The notes: generated by a model not told the origin, from the sequence alone. Shown: positions 52,487 to 61,452, numbered from the stretch's first letter. The stretch is DNA of 64,000 nt from CAXXOK01 sp963675925 (GCA_963675925.2 CAXXIB010000006.1:161796-225795); one strand, 5' to 3'. Translations and numbers: made by a program.

Positions 52487-53431
52487 TTACAGGAGCGCTA
52501 TAAAATACCCGGCCAGAAGGGTCAGAAGATATCCGTAGAGCAGAATGATATAGTTCTTGACTGAGAGGATGAAGGTTTCACCTTTTATGGGCCGGGCGAC
52601 AAACGTGCGCATGTTGCGCAGCACAATGGGCGCGGTAAGTAGTGCCAGCAGTGCGATAGGGGAAACCACACCGAAGATCACAGCAAGCACGATGCCCCCA
52701 TACGCCGCCATGTACAGGGCGCGGTAGAGCTGCAGTGCATGGGTCTGCCCGATGTAATAGGGCAGCGTATACCGCTTGCTCTCTACATCGCGGCTTACAT
52801 CGCAGATGTTATTGGCCAGCATGATATTGGATGTGCAGCACATATTGGGCAGCGCCAGCAGGAAAAGTGCCAGCATGTTAATCCAATCAATGGAGGCTAA
52901 AAGTGCGCGTCCGTTAAAGTGCAGATCGACATACTGCATATTGCCGGTATTCGCATTGACGAACACAGCCAGGAAGATGACCAAAAACCCTTCCGTAAGC
53001 CCCGAGGCGATTTCGCCGTAGGGTGTGCGGGAAATGGAGATCGGGGTAAAGGAGTAAAAAATGCCCACAGCAAAACTGATCGCCCCGGCAACTAGAACCG
53101 GAAGTCCATATAGATAAGTCAGCCAAAGGCCGAGCAGCAGGGAGCTTCCGCCGATCCCGAAGATCAGGGCAAGCGATACGGCTTTGCTGAAATACTGTGT
53201 TTTGTTTTCCCGCCGCCTGTCAACATAGTTGTTGATCATCGTAACCGTTAGCGACCAGAAGAACACCGCGACAAACAGGATGCCCGTTGCCAGAAAATCA
53301 AGCGTTTTGTTTTGATACAGGCTATAGGCAACGCCGATGAAAAACGGCATCAGGCTGACGAGTTTGGTGCTTAACTCCACATATTTAACCAGGCGGGAGA
53401 GGATGGAGTCATTGGATTGCAAACAGATCAC
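52487..53431 (-). CDS. UbiA/MenA-family prenyltransferase (DmkA-like)
   Basis: A 314-residue membrane enzyme with about eight to nine hydrophobic segments that would attach the polyprenyl tail to a naphthoquinone precursor. The first metal-binding motif is atypical: NNYVDRRREN rather than NDxxDxxxD. The second is NNICDVSRDVESKRYTLP. By context it resembles DmkA, the alternative MenA of the extracellular electron transfer locus. It is convergent with apbE, with only six bases between the two stops. Confidence 0.85.
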   Translation of the reverse strand: MICLQSNDSILSRLVKYVELSTKLVSLMPFFIGVAYSLYQNKTLDFLATGILFVAVFFWSLTVTMINNYVDRRRENKTQYFSKAVSLALIFGIGGSSLLLGLWLTYLYGLPVLVAGAISFAVGIFYSFTPISISRTPYGEIASGLTEGFLVIFLAVFVNANTGNMQYVDLHFNGRALLASIDWINMLALFLLALPNMCCTSNIMLANNICDVSRDVESKRYTLPYYIGQTHALQLYRALYMAAYGGIVLAVIFGVVSPIALLALLTAPIVLRNMRTFVARPIKGETFILSVKNYIILLYGYLLTLLAGYFIALL

Positions 53432-53575
53432 TCTTTTCTGTAATGGTTTAAAAACGCAACCCGTGACCTGAATGTCTGCGATACGCCTTGCAATACAGGG
53501 TACAGGTTCGGGTTATTATAGCGTTCGGGGTTTAAAGCCGTCAAGGTAAAACCTTGTGTGGACACGGATAAACAG

Positions 53576-53605
53576 TTGACAAGCGGCCTTATCGCTTGCT
53601 ACACT
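53576..53605 (+). promoter_or_regulatory. Promoter for lysA
   Basis: TTGACA (53576-53581) and TACACT (53600-53605) are spaced by 18 bases. The leader is only about 30 bases, so no lysine riboswitch is present. Confidence 0.7.
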
Positions 53606-53640
53606 GATAGCCATTATAGATTTTAGGGGGAGGTTGACCC

Positions 53641-54906
53641 ATGCCGAACTTCACGCTTCCCGATTCCGTGTATATGGATGCCTGCAAAGCATATGATACA
53701 CCGTTCCACCTGTATGATGAACAGGGGATTCGCTCCACCGCCAGGCGCTGGCAACGGGCGTTTTCATGGTGCGAAGATTTCAAGGAGTATTTCGCAGTTA
53801 AAGCGCTGCCCACTCCCGCTATTTTACGCATTCTGAAAGAAGAAGGCTGCGGGGTAGACTGCGCCAGCCTGACCGAGCTGATGCTTGCACAGGCCTGCGG
53901 CTTCCAAAGCGGCGATATCATGTTTTCCGCCAACGTCGTTCCTCCGCAGGAGTTTGCACTGGCCCGTAAGTTGGACGCTATCATTAATCTGGACGATATC
54001 ACCCATATTCAGGAACTGAAGCAAAACGGCGGCATTCCCGAAACCATTTGCTTGCGGTACAATCCCGGCGGGCATTTCCGTGTCGGCAACGCCATTATGG
54101 GCGATCCGGGTGATGCCAAATACGGCATGACACGCGAGCAACTGTCTGAAGCGATTATGATCTTAAAGCAGGAAGGCGTGAAGCGCTTTGGCCTGCACGC
54201 ATTTTTGTCCAGCAATACCACCGACCCGCACTATTATCCGGCACTGGCGGAGCTGCTGTTTGAAACCGGCGTAGAGCTTCGGCAGGAAAGCGGATTGGAG
54301 CTTGCCTTTATCAATTTGTCCGGCGGTGTGGGCGTACCGTATAAGCCGGATGAGGATGAAGCCAACGTTGAAGCCATCGGCGCGGGTGTCCGCAAAGCCT
54401 ATGAGAAGGTTTTCGTCAAGAATAACATTGAAGGTGTCGCCATTAAAACCGAGCTCGGCCGTTATATGACAGCCGCGCATGGCTGGCTGGTTACACATAT
54501 CACCCATGAAAAGAACATCTACAAGCGTTACATTGGTGTGGATGCCAGCGCGTGCGATTTGCTGCGCCCGGCGATGTACGGTGCGTATCACCACATCAGT
54601 ATTGTTGGCAAGCGCGAGGAGTCACAGTTTGAGAAGGTGGATGTTATCGGTTCCTTGTGTGAGAATAACGATAAGTTCGCCGTTGATCGCATGTTGCCCA
54701 AGGCAACCATCGGGGATATCCTCTTCATTCACGATACGGGTGCGCACGGCCTGAGCATGGGGTACAATTACAACGGTAAGCTGCGCAGCAAGGAAGTGCT
54801 ATACAAAGAAGACGGCAGCTTTGCTTTAATCCGCCGCGCGGAAACCCCGGCTGATTATTTTGCGGTATTGGACGTGGATCCTGCGTTTAAGAAGCTCCAG
54901 TCCTAA
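53641..54906 (+). CDS. lysA: Diaminopimelate decarboxylase
   Basis: A 421-residue fold type III PLP enzyme that makes lysine from meso-diaminopimelate. The PLP lysine is in KEYFAVKALPTP near residue 53, the glycine-rich phosphate loop is INLSGGVGVPY, and the other subunit contributes SLCENNDKF with the active-site Cys. The family segment with His is LHAFLSSNTTDPHYY, somewhat different from the usual HIGSQ form. It is monocistronic between a promoter and a terminator. Related ornithine or carboxynorspermidine decarboxylases are less likely. Confidence 0.9.
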   Translation: MPNFTLPDSVYMDACKAYDTPFHLYDEQGIRSTARRWQRAFSWCEDFKEYFAVKALPTPAILRILKEEGCGVDCASLTELMLAQACGFQSGDIMFSANVVPPQEFALARKLDAIINLDDITHIQELKQNGGIPETICLRYNPGGHFRVGNAIMGDPGDAKYGMTREQLSEAIMILKQEGVKRFGLHAFLSSNTTDPHYYPALAELLFETGVELRQESGLELAFINLSGGVGVPYKPDEDEANVEAIGAGVRKAYEKVFVKNNIEGVAIKTELGRYMTAAHGWLVTHITHEKNIYKRYIGVDASACDLLRPAMYGAYHHISIVGKREESQFEKVDVIGSLCENNDKFAVDRMLPKATIGDILFIHDTGAHGLSMGYNYNGKLRSKEVLYKEDGSFALIRRAETPADYFAVLDVDPAFKKLQS

Positions 54907-54930
54907 TATCATAAATCCGACAAGCAAAAC

Positions 54931-54957
54931 AAAAGCCCCTGCTTAGCGGGGGCTTTT
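54931..54957. terminator. Bidirectional terminator between lysA and the coiled-coil gene
   Basis: A 12-bp stem (AAAAGCCCCTGC at 54931-54942, GCGGGGGCTTTT at 54946-54957, one G-T pair) with a three-base loop has A-rich and T-rich arms and lies between convergent genes. Confidence 0.9.
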
Positions 54958-54984
54958 GTAATGGACTGGTATGGAATGAATCGC

Positions 54985-55812
54985 TTAGTTAGCAGCTGTT
55001 TCAGCGGTCAGTTCATCGATGGTCTTAAGCGCTTCAGCCAGCGCGGTTTCCGAAGCTTCGAGCTTGGCGTTGGTATTGGCAAGCCTGGATTCTGCCAGCG
55101 AAAGCTTGCCCTGGGTAAGCAGCAGGTTGCCAAGCTCGTTGTTCAGCTCGTTTTGTGCTTCCTGTGCCGCGGTCTGGGCAGCGAGGAGCTCGGTTTGGTT
55201 ATCAGCGAGCGTGGCCTGCGCTTCAGCCAGCTGGGTTTCCAGTTCAGCAATGCGCGCGGCATCAGCTTCCTGGGCCGTGGCTGTCGAGCCTTGCAGTTCA
55301 TCCAGCGCTGCCTGTGTTTCGGTCAGCGTGGTCGTGGTTGCTGCGAGCGTTTCTTCACCCTTGGTCACTTTCTTTTGGGCGAGCGTTAACTGGCCTTCAA
55401 GCAGCGCCAATTTGCCCTGCAAAGCAGTCAGCTCATCGGTCTTGGCAGCCAGATCGGCTTCCACGGTGGATTGCGCGACTTTGGATGCGGCAAGCTCGGT
55501 TTCCAGCGTTACGGCATTGGCTTCGGCTTCAGCTTTCGCGGTCGCCAATTCTTCGGCATTGGCTTCGGCTTCAGCTTTCGCTGTTGCCATTTCTTCGGCG
55601 CTGGCTTCGGCTTCAGCTTTGGCGGTGGCCAGTTCATCGGCTTCGGCCTGCACCATCGTAAGGCTTTCGCTCAGTTCGTCTTTCTGTGCAGATAACTCGT
55701 TTTTATCCAGCAGTGTGATAACACCAAATACAATGGCCGCTACAAGGACAATGCATAATAGCACAATCAGCGGGGAAAGTTTCGATTTGTTGGCTGTGGA
55801 TTTCTCAGACAT
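54985..55812 (-). CDS. Single-pass membrane protein with long repetitive coiled coil
   Basis: A 275-residue protein with a short cytoplasmic head, one membrane helix (about residues 14-34, LIVLLCIVLVAAIVFGVITL) and a long Ala/Glu/Thr/Gln-rich coiled coil to the C terminus. Residues about 60-105 contain three 14-residue repeats with ATAKAEAEA, encoded by a 42-bp tandem repeat. The coil would extend outside the membrane. Such proteins may act as spacers or wall-associated filaments. The ATG at 55812 is chosen because GGAGGG precedes it; the frame extends further upstream without a ribosome site. Confidence 0.82.
   Translation of the reverse strand: MSEKSTANKSKLSPLIVLLCIVLVAAIVFGVITLLDKNELSAQKDELSESLTMVQAEADELATAKAEAEASAEEMATAKAEAEANAEELATAKAEAEANAVTLETELAASKVAQSTVEADLAAKTDELTALQGKLALLEGQLTLAQKKVTKGEETLAATTTTLTETQAALDELQGSTATAQEADAARIAELETQLAEAQATLADNQTELLAAQTAAQEAQNELNNELGNLLLTQGKLSLAESRLANTNAKLEASETALAEALKTIDELTAETAAN
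55512..55637. repeat. Three tandem copies of a 42-bp coding repeat
   Basis: Copies start at 55512, 55554 and 55596. Copies 1 and 2 are nearly identical and copy 3 is more diverged. Each encodes 14 residues, that is two heptads, of the coiled coil. Confidence 0.85.
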
Positions 55813-55857
55813 AGATTTCCCTCCGTATTCAAATTCATTCAGAGCAGCATTTTCTTT

Positions 55858-55885
55858 ATTATACCATGAACGGCTTGAAAGGCAA
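55858..55885 (-). promoter_or_regulatory. Promoter for the coiled-coil membrane protein
   Basis: On the minus strand TTGCCT (55880-55885) and consensus TATAAT (55858-55863) are spaced by 16 bases. Confidence 0.65.
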
Positions 55886-55915
55886 ATGAGGATTGTTAAA
55901 ACTTTTGTTACAGTA

Positions 55916-55944
55916 TTGTAAATACCTATTAAATAAGATATACT
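55916..55944 (+). promoter_or_regulatory. Promoter for the moxR operon
   Basis: TTGTAA (55916-55921) and TATACT (55939-55944) are spaced by 17 bases, divergent from the coiled-coil gene promoter. Confidence 0.6.
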
Positions 55945-55981
55945 AATACGGCACATTTAGTATGAAAAGAGGCCATATTTT

Positions 55982-56929
55982 ATGCTCAATCCAAGGCAGA
56001 TCATCAGTGCTTTGAAACAAAATATCGGGCGTGTGATCGTCGGCAAAGAGGAAGCGATTGAGTTAGCCCTGATTGCCATGCTCTGCAAAGGGCATGTGCT
56101 GATTGAAGACGTCCCCGGCACAGGGAAAACCACCATGGTTTCCAGTCTGGCCAAGTCGCTGGATTGCAGCTTCAACCGCATCCAGTTCACGCCGGACGTT
56201 GTGCCCAGCGATGTTACGGGCTTTACGATGGTGAATTTTAAGACGGGGGAGATGGAATTTCACCCCGGCGCGGTGATGTGCCAGATCGTTCTGGCCGATG
56301 AAATCAACCGTACGTCACCCAAAACCCAGTCCTCGCTTTTGGAGGTCATGGAGGAGTTCCAGGTGACCGTCGACAGCGTAACCCATCCGCTGCCCAAACC
56401 GTTTATGGTGCTGGCAACCCAAAATCCCGGCGAGTTCGTAGGCACCTATCCGCTGCCTGAGGCGCAGATGGACCGCTTCTTCCTGCGTATATCCATGGGA
56501 TATCCGACCCTGGAAGAGGAAATGGCGGTTCTGGACCGCTTTTCCGGTAGCGAGAAGCCGCAGGACAGCCTACAGCCCGTGTGCGCTGCGGACGATGTAA
56601 TAGCCATGCAGGACATGATCGGCACGGTGTATTGCTCCAAGGAAGTGCGCCACTATGTTGCCAATATCGCTGCGATGACCCGCACACATCCTTCGCTGCA
56701 GCTGGGCGTTTCCACGCGCGGCTCGATTGCACTGATCCGCGGTGCGCAGGCCTGCGCACTCTTAAATGACCGCGATTATATTCTGCCGGAAGATGTACAG
56801 CGCATGGCGCTGCCGGTACTGTCTCACCGCGTGCTGCCCAACCCTGAAGCCAAGATGAAAGGGATCACTTCCGACCGCATTCTGATCGCCGTGATGGAAA
56901 ACGTTCCTGTTCCCATCCGCCTTTCATAA
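55982..56929 (+). CDS. MoxR-family AAA+ ATPase
   Basis: A 315-residue chaperone-like AAA+ protein. Walker A is DVPGTGKTT (residues 43-51), Walker B is IVLADEINR (102-110), and sensor 1 is in VLATQNPGEFVG. It is the first gene of a common three-gene unit with a DUF58 protein and a transglutaminase-like membrane protein; members of this set assist assembly or activation of protein complexes at the cell surface. Target unknown. Confidence 0.94.
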   Translation: MLNPRQIISALKQNIGRVIVGKEEAIELALIAMLCKGHVLIEDVPGTGKTTMVSSLAKSLDCSFNRIQFTPDVVPSDVTGFTMVNFKTGEMEFHPGAVMCQIVLADEINRTSPKTQSSLLEVMEEFQVTVDSVTHPLPKPFMVLATQNPGEFVGTYPLPEAQMDRFFLRISMGYPTLEEEMAVLDRFSGSEKPQDSLQPVCAADDVIAMQDMIGTVYCSKEVRHYVANIAAMTRTHPSLQLGVSTRGSIALIRGAQACALLNDRDYILPEDVQRMALPVLSHRVLPNPEAKMKGITSDRILIAVMENVPVPIRLS

Positions 56930-56950
56930 TAACGGCAGAAGGACGATAGC

Positions 56951-58109
56951 ATGAAATCGACGCTGACGACCCTGGGTGTGAGCTTCGGCTTTTTACTTGT
57001 GAGTGCCCTGTCGATGGGCAACCGCATGTATCTCCTGCTTGCGCTTGTTATCATTATTGCCTGGGTGCTGGCGTATATCAGCATCCGTATGGCGGAAAAA
57101 AACGGTCCGTGTTTCACACGGGCTGAACAATACCCGCGTCAATCGCGGGGAAAGCGTTGCCATGCAGGTTTCTGTGTCCCACAGAAGCCTGTTGCCCATT
57201 GCCCCGGTCAAGCTGAAAATGCGGGCAACGCGTAACACGCCTGCCGGTGTGCTGCACCTGACCGAGCTTGGACACCGCACACAGAAGGTCGCCTATCAGT
57301 TTGCTGCCGAGCATATCGGCGCGATGATTCCCGGTGTAGAAAGCTTCACCGTCAGCGATGTGTTCGGTTTTTTTAAAAAAGAGCATGTACCCGACAATTC
57401 AACGGGAGAATTGCTGGTACTGCCGGTGCCTTTCGAAGTGGAACCGCTGACCTTCGCCCCCGGCGATATGGGGGTGGAGACCATGAAACGCGCCATGGAG
57501 GATCCATCCAGCCCAAGCGATTTCCGGGCGTATCAGCAGGGTGATCCCCTCAAGCGGATACACTGGAAAATGTCGGCGCGGAAACAGGAGATTATGATCC
57601 GCCAGTTTGAAGAACCTGCCTTGCCGGATGCGCTGGTGCTGATGGATATGTCGCCACCGCGCCTACCCCCGGTTATGGATGAAAGCAAGCTGGCCTATTT
57701 GCAGGATGCGGTACTGGAAACCGCCGCATCAGTCGTGAAATGCCAGATCAACCTGGAAAACCCGGTTCGTCTGCCGCTGGCCGGTGACCGGCCCATGGAG
57801 TACATGGGTACGATGGGCTTGCCTATATTGCTGGAAGAACTGGCGCGCTGCAAGTTCAACGAGGCAGAGAAGTTTGAGCGCTTTTTGCTGATGCATATGG
57901 TGGACCTGCGGCAAACCGGCGCAGTTGTTATCATCACAACACGGCTGACAAGCGTGCTGGTGGATTTAATCGGCCGTATGAAGCGCATGGGGCCCAATGT
58001 TCGCTTGTATCTGGTCAGCTATGAGACCAAAGACCCGACCATACAGGATTTGGTCGCCAGATTGCAGCACCGCAGTGTGGATGTAAACTACGTATCCCCG
58101 CAGGGATAG
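56951..58109 (+). CDS. DUF58 domain protein, interrupted by a single-base frameshift
   Basis: The first frame gives an N-terminal start with two membrane segments (LGVSFGFLLVSAL and LLLALVIIIAWVLAYI). At A7 (57096-57102) the reading must move on by one base to continue in the frame that holds the DUF58 domain to 58109. Removing one A yields a continuous protein of about 385 residues. The diagnostic DUF58 block is RAYQQGDPLKRIHWKMSARKQ (near residue 205), followed by a VWA-like LVLMDMS region. Without correction the first frame stops at 57235 after 94 residues. A sequence error, transcriptional slippage or a real mutation could explain this. Confidence 0.85.
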
Positions 58110-58121
58110 ATTGGAACAGGC

Positions 58122-59207
58122 ATGAAGAAACTTCATTTCCTCAGGAGAGAACCGCTCACGCATTGCGGCGTGGCGTTTTTGCTTGCCTGCGGCCTGATAC
58201 TGCCCATGCTGATGGCCATGAATCTGTCGGCCCATATTGCAAGCGCACTGCTGCTTAGCGTAGCGATCATTTTCATATTGTCCATATTTTCATCCAATCG
58301 TAAATCCATGCTGGTTTTCTGGGTGATTGTCGCGTTTTTTATTGTGCTTCAGTTCTTTTTGCCCCGTATGGGTATATTCGGCAGTTGGCTGGAAGGCTTT
58401 AAGGCAGTCGGGCTGTACTTTGCAGCCAACCGTGTCGTTTTGCCGCTGTACGGCTCAGATGCGGCGTTTCTGTTTGCAGTGTTTGTCTCCGTAATCAGCT
58501 TTTTAGTCACCAAGCGCGGGGTGGGCTTTTTGCCTATGGCCCTGATGACGGTGCTGGCACTGTTTGGGCTGTGGAGCCTGGGGAAAGCCGGATATCTGTG
58601 GTTTATCGCACCGGCACTGATTGCAATTCTTTTGCAAATGAGCATTGAGGCGCATGACCGCATTAACATACTGAGCGTTATACCGATGGCACTGATCGTT
58701 GTCGTGCTGGCTTTGCTGATTTTGCCAACGGGCAAGGTAACGGTCGGCTTTATGGAAAAAACGGCCAGCGATCTGAAACAGCGCATTTCCGACTATTTGT
58801 TCTTTACAGAGCCGCGCAACGTATTTACCATCGGCAATTATGGGTACTATCCCATGGGAAACGGGCAGCTTGGTGGCCCGGCAGAACCCAGCGATTATCC
58901 CGTCATGACCGTGAAAACCAGCGGGAAAACCCTGCTGCGTGCCATTGTTAAGGATGAATACACCGGCCGTGGCTTCCGCGACACCTCAAGCGCTAAGCGC
59001 TATCTGTATATCAATCCTCGCTGGCGAGCGCAGCGGCTGAAAGCATTTTTAGAGGAATATCCAAACGAAGCTGTACGCAAGGCAAGCATGTTGATGAACG
59101 TGAAAGCCGTCCACCGTGCAAATGCAGAACAATGCCGTATCCACCGTGTTTACACCGCTGTTTTTACGCGATGTGAACATGGCGGGGGATATGGTGCCTT
59201 ACTTTAA
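58122..59207 (+). CDS. Transglutaminase-like membrane protein, N-terminal part (frameshifted)
   Basis: This frame encodes the N-terminal half of a TgpA-type protein: six or seven membrane segments in residues 15-210 and an exported beta-rich region (from FMEKTASDLKQRISDYLFF on). Its genuine sequence ends near codon 330; the last 30 residues are out-of-frame readings that overlap the next frame. The continuation is in a frame one base further on, and removing one A at 59120-59122 restores a continuous protein of about 800 residues. It starts 12 bases after the DUF58 gene. Confidence 0.82.
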   Translation: MKKLHFLRREPLTHCGVAFLLACGLILPMLMAMNLSAHIASALLLSVAIIFILSIFSSNRKSMLVFWVIVAFFIVLQFFLPRMGIFGSWLEGFKAVGLYFAANRVVLPLYGSDAAFLFAVFVSVISFLVTKRGVGFLPMALMTVLALFGLWSLGKAGYLWFIAPALIAILLQMSIEAHDRINILSVIPMALIVVVLALLILPTGKVTVGFMEKTASDLKQRISDYLFFTEPRNVFTIGNYGYYPMGNGQLGGPAEPSDYPVMTVKTSGKTLLRAIVKDEYTGRGFRDTSSAKRYLYINPRWRAQRLKAFLEEYPNEAVRKASMLMNVKAVHRANAEQCRIHRVYTAVFTRCEHGGGYGALL

Positions 59208-60525
59208 CGATGCCAGCGAGCTGTTTATCACGCGCGATTTGCAAAACGGTGACCGCTACAGCGTATTTGCGCCTGTCTTTGAAGGCGGCGACGAAGGCCT
59301 CGGCACGCTGGTGAATGCCGCATCCGGTACGGAAGACAAGTATTACCAAGAGTTTTACGACTTGTACACGCGTTTGCCCGGGCATTTGGAGCAAAAGCTG
59401 TTTGATGATGTTTTCAACATCGTAACCAACGCGCAAACGAAGTACGATCAAGCACTCACGCTGATGAACTACCTGAAAAAGTATTATCGCTATACCTTGA
59501 CGCCGGACGAACCGCCGGAGAATCAGGATTTCGTCACCTATTTCCTGTACATTGAAAAAGAAGGGTATTGCACCTATTTTGCCTCGGCATTAACGGTTAT
59601 GTGCCGTATTGCCGGTCTGCCGGCACGCTATGTGGAAGGCTTTTTAGCACAGCCGTCTTCCGACGGATTTGCGTATGTAACGGGTCTGGAAGCCCATGCC
59701 TGGACGGAAGTCTATTTCGAAGGCTTTGGATGGGTACCGTTTGATGCCACGCCCGGCCAAAATGATAGCAGCGAACCACCACCAAATCAGGACCCTGAAC
59801 CGACGCCAACGCCCGAACCCACAGCTGAGCCGGATCAAAACAGTGATCTTCCCACACCCACACCGGAGCCCAATGAAAACCCTGATAATCAGGACACGCC
59901 GGAACCCAGCGTGGAACCGGATCCGCAAAACGAGCCGGATCAAGACAATAATAACAACAATGCGTTCCCGTGGTGGATTCTGCTTGTAGTCGTGCTAATC
60001 GCTGCATCCATTGCACGTATTATGCTGCGGATGCCTGATCGTATCGCGCAGCGGCAGCAAACGGACAAAGAAAAGGTGTTTGTTTACGGCGCAGCCACGG
60101 CCAGATTGCTTGGGATTGCCAACTATGCACCTAAAACGGGTGAGACGCCCCTGAGCTTCGCCAAACGGGTGGACACCGTGCACTACTACCAAAAACAAAT
60201 CACGCCGCTGTGGCGCATTCTGTCGCTTTCCAACTATAGCCGCTTGCAGCCGGGCCCTGAGCAAACCCAAAAAGCACGGGAAACCTATCATGCCATCTAT
60301 CAGGAAACCAAACCGCTGCGAAAGCTGCGCTTCCTGATAGCGTTGCTGGTCACCCAGCACTTCTATAGTGCGCTGGATACCGCGCTTGCGCATGAGGAAC
60401 CCAAACCGCTATACCACTGGAATCCCCGCAGCCTGCAAACCCTGCGCCAAAGACCCGAAGGCAAGTCCGCTGCTGCAAAGAGAAAAACCAAACCCGCACG
60501 CGGTAGAAAGAGAAAGCGTACATGA
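59116..60525 (+). CDS. Transglutaminase-like membrane protein, C-terminal part (frameshifted)
   Basis: The C-terminal half of the TgpA-type protein. The transglutaminase core has the catalytic Cys in KEGYCTYFASALTVMCR, the His in GLEAHAWTEVYFEGFGW and the Asp in VPFDATPG. A low-complexity Pro/Glu/Asn linker (about 60 residues) leads to a last membrane segment and a cytoplasmic DUF4129-like tail with a very basic end. No good ribosome site precedes the GTG at 59116, which supports a frameshifted gene rather than a separate one. Function of this family is unknown, possibly cell-surface protein processing or crosslinking. Confidence 0.83.
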   Translation: MQMQNNAVSTVFTPLFLRDVNMAGDMVPYFNDASELFITRDLQNGDRYSVFAPVFEGGDEGLGTLVNAASGTEDKYYQEFYDLYTRLPGHLEQKLFDDVFNIVTNAQTKYDQALTLMNYLKKYYRYTLTPDEPPENQDFVTYFLYIEKEGYCTYFASALTVMCRIAGLPARYVEGFLAQPSSDGFAYVTGLEAHAWTEVYFEGFGWVPFDATPGQNDSSEPPPNQDPEPTPTPEPTAEPDQNSDLPTPTPEPNENPDNQDTPEPSVEPDPQNEPDQDNNNNNAFPWWILLVVVLIAASIARIMLRMPDRIAQRQQTDKEKVFVYGAATARLLGIANYAPKTGETPLSFAKRVDTVHYYQKQITPLWRILSLSNYSRLQPGPEQTQKARETYHAIYQETKPLRKLRFLIALLVTQHFYSALDTALAHEEPKPLYHWNPRSLQTLRQRPEGKSAAAKRKTKPARGRKRKRT

Positions 60526-60558
60526 TCACGCGTGCTTTACGACCTTGAGTGCAGATTG

Positions 60559-60600
60559 AAAAATGCAAGGGGGAAATTCCCAATTTCCCCTTGCATTTTA
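60559..60600 (+). terminator. Terminator of the moxR operon
   Basis: A long inverted repeat (AAAATGCAAGGGG ... CCCCTTGCATTTT with one bulged G, 60560-60599) encloses a CCC loop and ends in T-rich sequence. Confidence 0.85.
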
Positions 60601-60630
60601 CGCGATACTCATGTATCATATCATCGTTGC

Positions 60631-60706
<76 letters not shown>

Positions 60707-60710
60707 CAAC

Positions 60711-60746
60711 AAAACCCTGTATCCATAACGGATGCAGGGTTTTTAT
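60711..60746 (+). terminator. Terminator after tRNA-Thr
   Basis: The stem AAAACCCTG/CAGGGTTTT with an inner ATCC/GGAT helix (60711-60743) is followed by T-rich sequence. Confidence 0.88.
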
Positions 60747-61009
60747 TTTTGATTGATATAATATGATTTCTGAGAAGAAAGTACAAAAAGGAATTATTAT
60801 GAATAGGTAGAATTTAAAATAGTATATGTAGATATGAGAACCTATTGTAGATGCGTTATGATAAACGATATAATTACAAGTGGGTATTCGATTCGGCAAA
60901 GAACTACTCTGACATGATTCTAGTAATATCGAAACATACTACTTTCTTTTTGATTATTATGGATTGAGTATAAAGCGATGGACATACTTAAGTAAATATA
61001 GGAGATAAG
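60747..61009. other. AT-rich intergenic sequence between tRNA-Thr and the NTPase remnant
   Basis: About 260 bases of AT-rich DNA without a credible gene, integrase remnant, repeat or terminator. It marks the sharp change of base composition after the tRNA gene. A ribosome site (GGAGA at 61001-61005) stands at its end for the NTPase gene. Confidence 0.5.
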
Positions 61010-61375
61010 ATGAGCGCTGAATATTCATGGAGAAGATACTGGATTCTGCGTGGTGAGACATATCATACTGATCAATATGGTTTTTTATATGAGCCAACAG
61101 CACAGTATGCTGAGTATTATAGCGCAAAGTTATATACAGCTGAACATATACAGACTGCTCCTTGCTCTATTTTGTTAGGTGAACCAGGCGCTGGCAAAAG
61201 CCACGAACTAGAAAAGCTATTCAAAGAAACAAAAAACAATTCAGATGAAAATACTTTTGTTTGCTGGATTGATCTCAAAGAATATACAACAGATGACGGT
61301 GTTCGAAAGGCATTTACTCAGGCATTGGAAAGCCTTGATAAAACAGAAAAAAAAGAACGTTGTATGTTTCATTGA
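61010..61375 (+). CDS. N-terminal P-loop fragment of the STAND-like NTPase
   Basis: The 121-residue first fragment, with a ribosome site GGAGA and ATG start. It holds the Walker A motif LLGEPGAGKSHELEKL at residues 54-69. Its true sequence ends about ten codons before the stop, at A8, where reading should shift to the frame with VVCFIDSLDEG. Confidence 0.7.
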   Translation: MSAEYSWRRYWILRGETYHTDQYGFLYEPTAQYAEYYSAKLYTAEHIQTAPCSILLGEPGAGKSHELEKLFKETKNNSDENTFVCWIDLKEYTTDDGVRKAFTQALESLDKTEKKERCMFH

Positions 61376-61452
61376 CAGTCTAGATGAAGGGCAGATAAAC
61401 GTTAAAAACGATAATCACAGTTCTGACCAATATTTTTCGAAAGTATATCGAT

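Noticed and set aside
53500..53640. Lysine riboswitch before lysA
   Set aside because: A good promoter sits only about 35 bases before the start codon, leaving no room for an L-box.
55512..55637. A CRISPR array or non-coding satellite
   Set aside because: The repeats are contiguous 42-bp units without spacers and stay in frame within a coiled-coil gene.
55019..55921. A 300-residue Ser/Ala-rich open frame on the plus strand
   Set aside because: It is the mirror of the repetitive coiled-coil gene on the minus strand, whose GCN-rich codons leave the opposite strand open.
59104..59207. Two separate overlapping genes at the transglutaminase locus
   Set aside because: The second frame has no ribosome site and continues exactly the missing part of the first protein, so one frameshifted gene is more likely.
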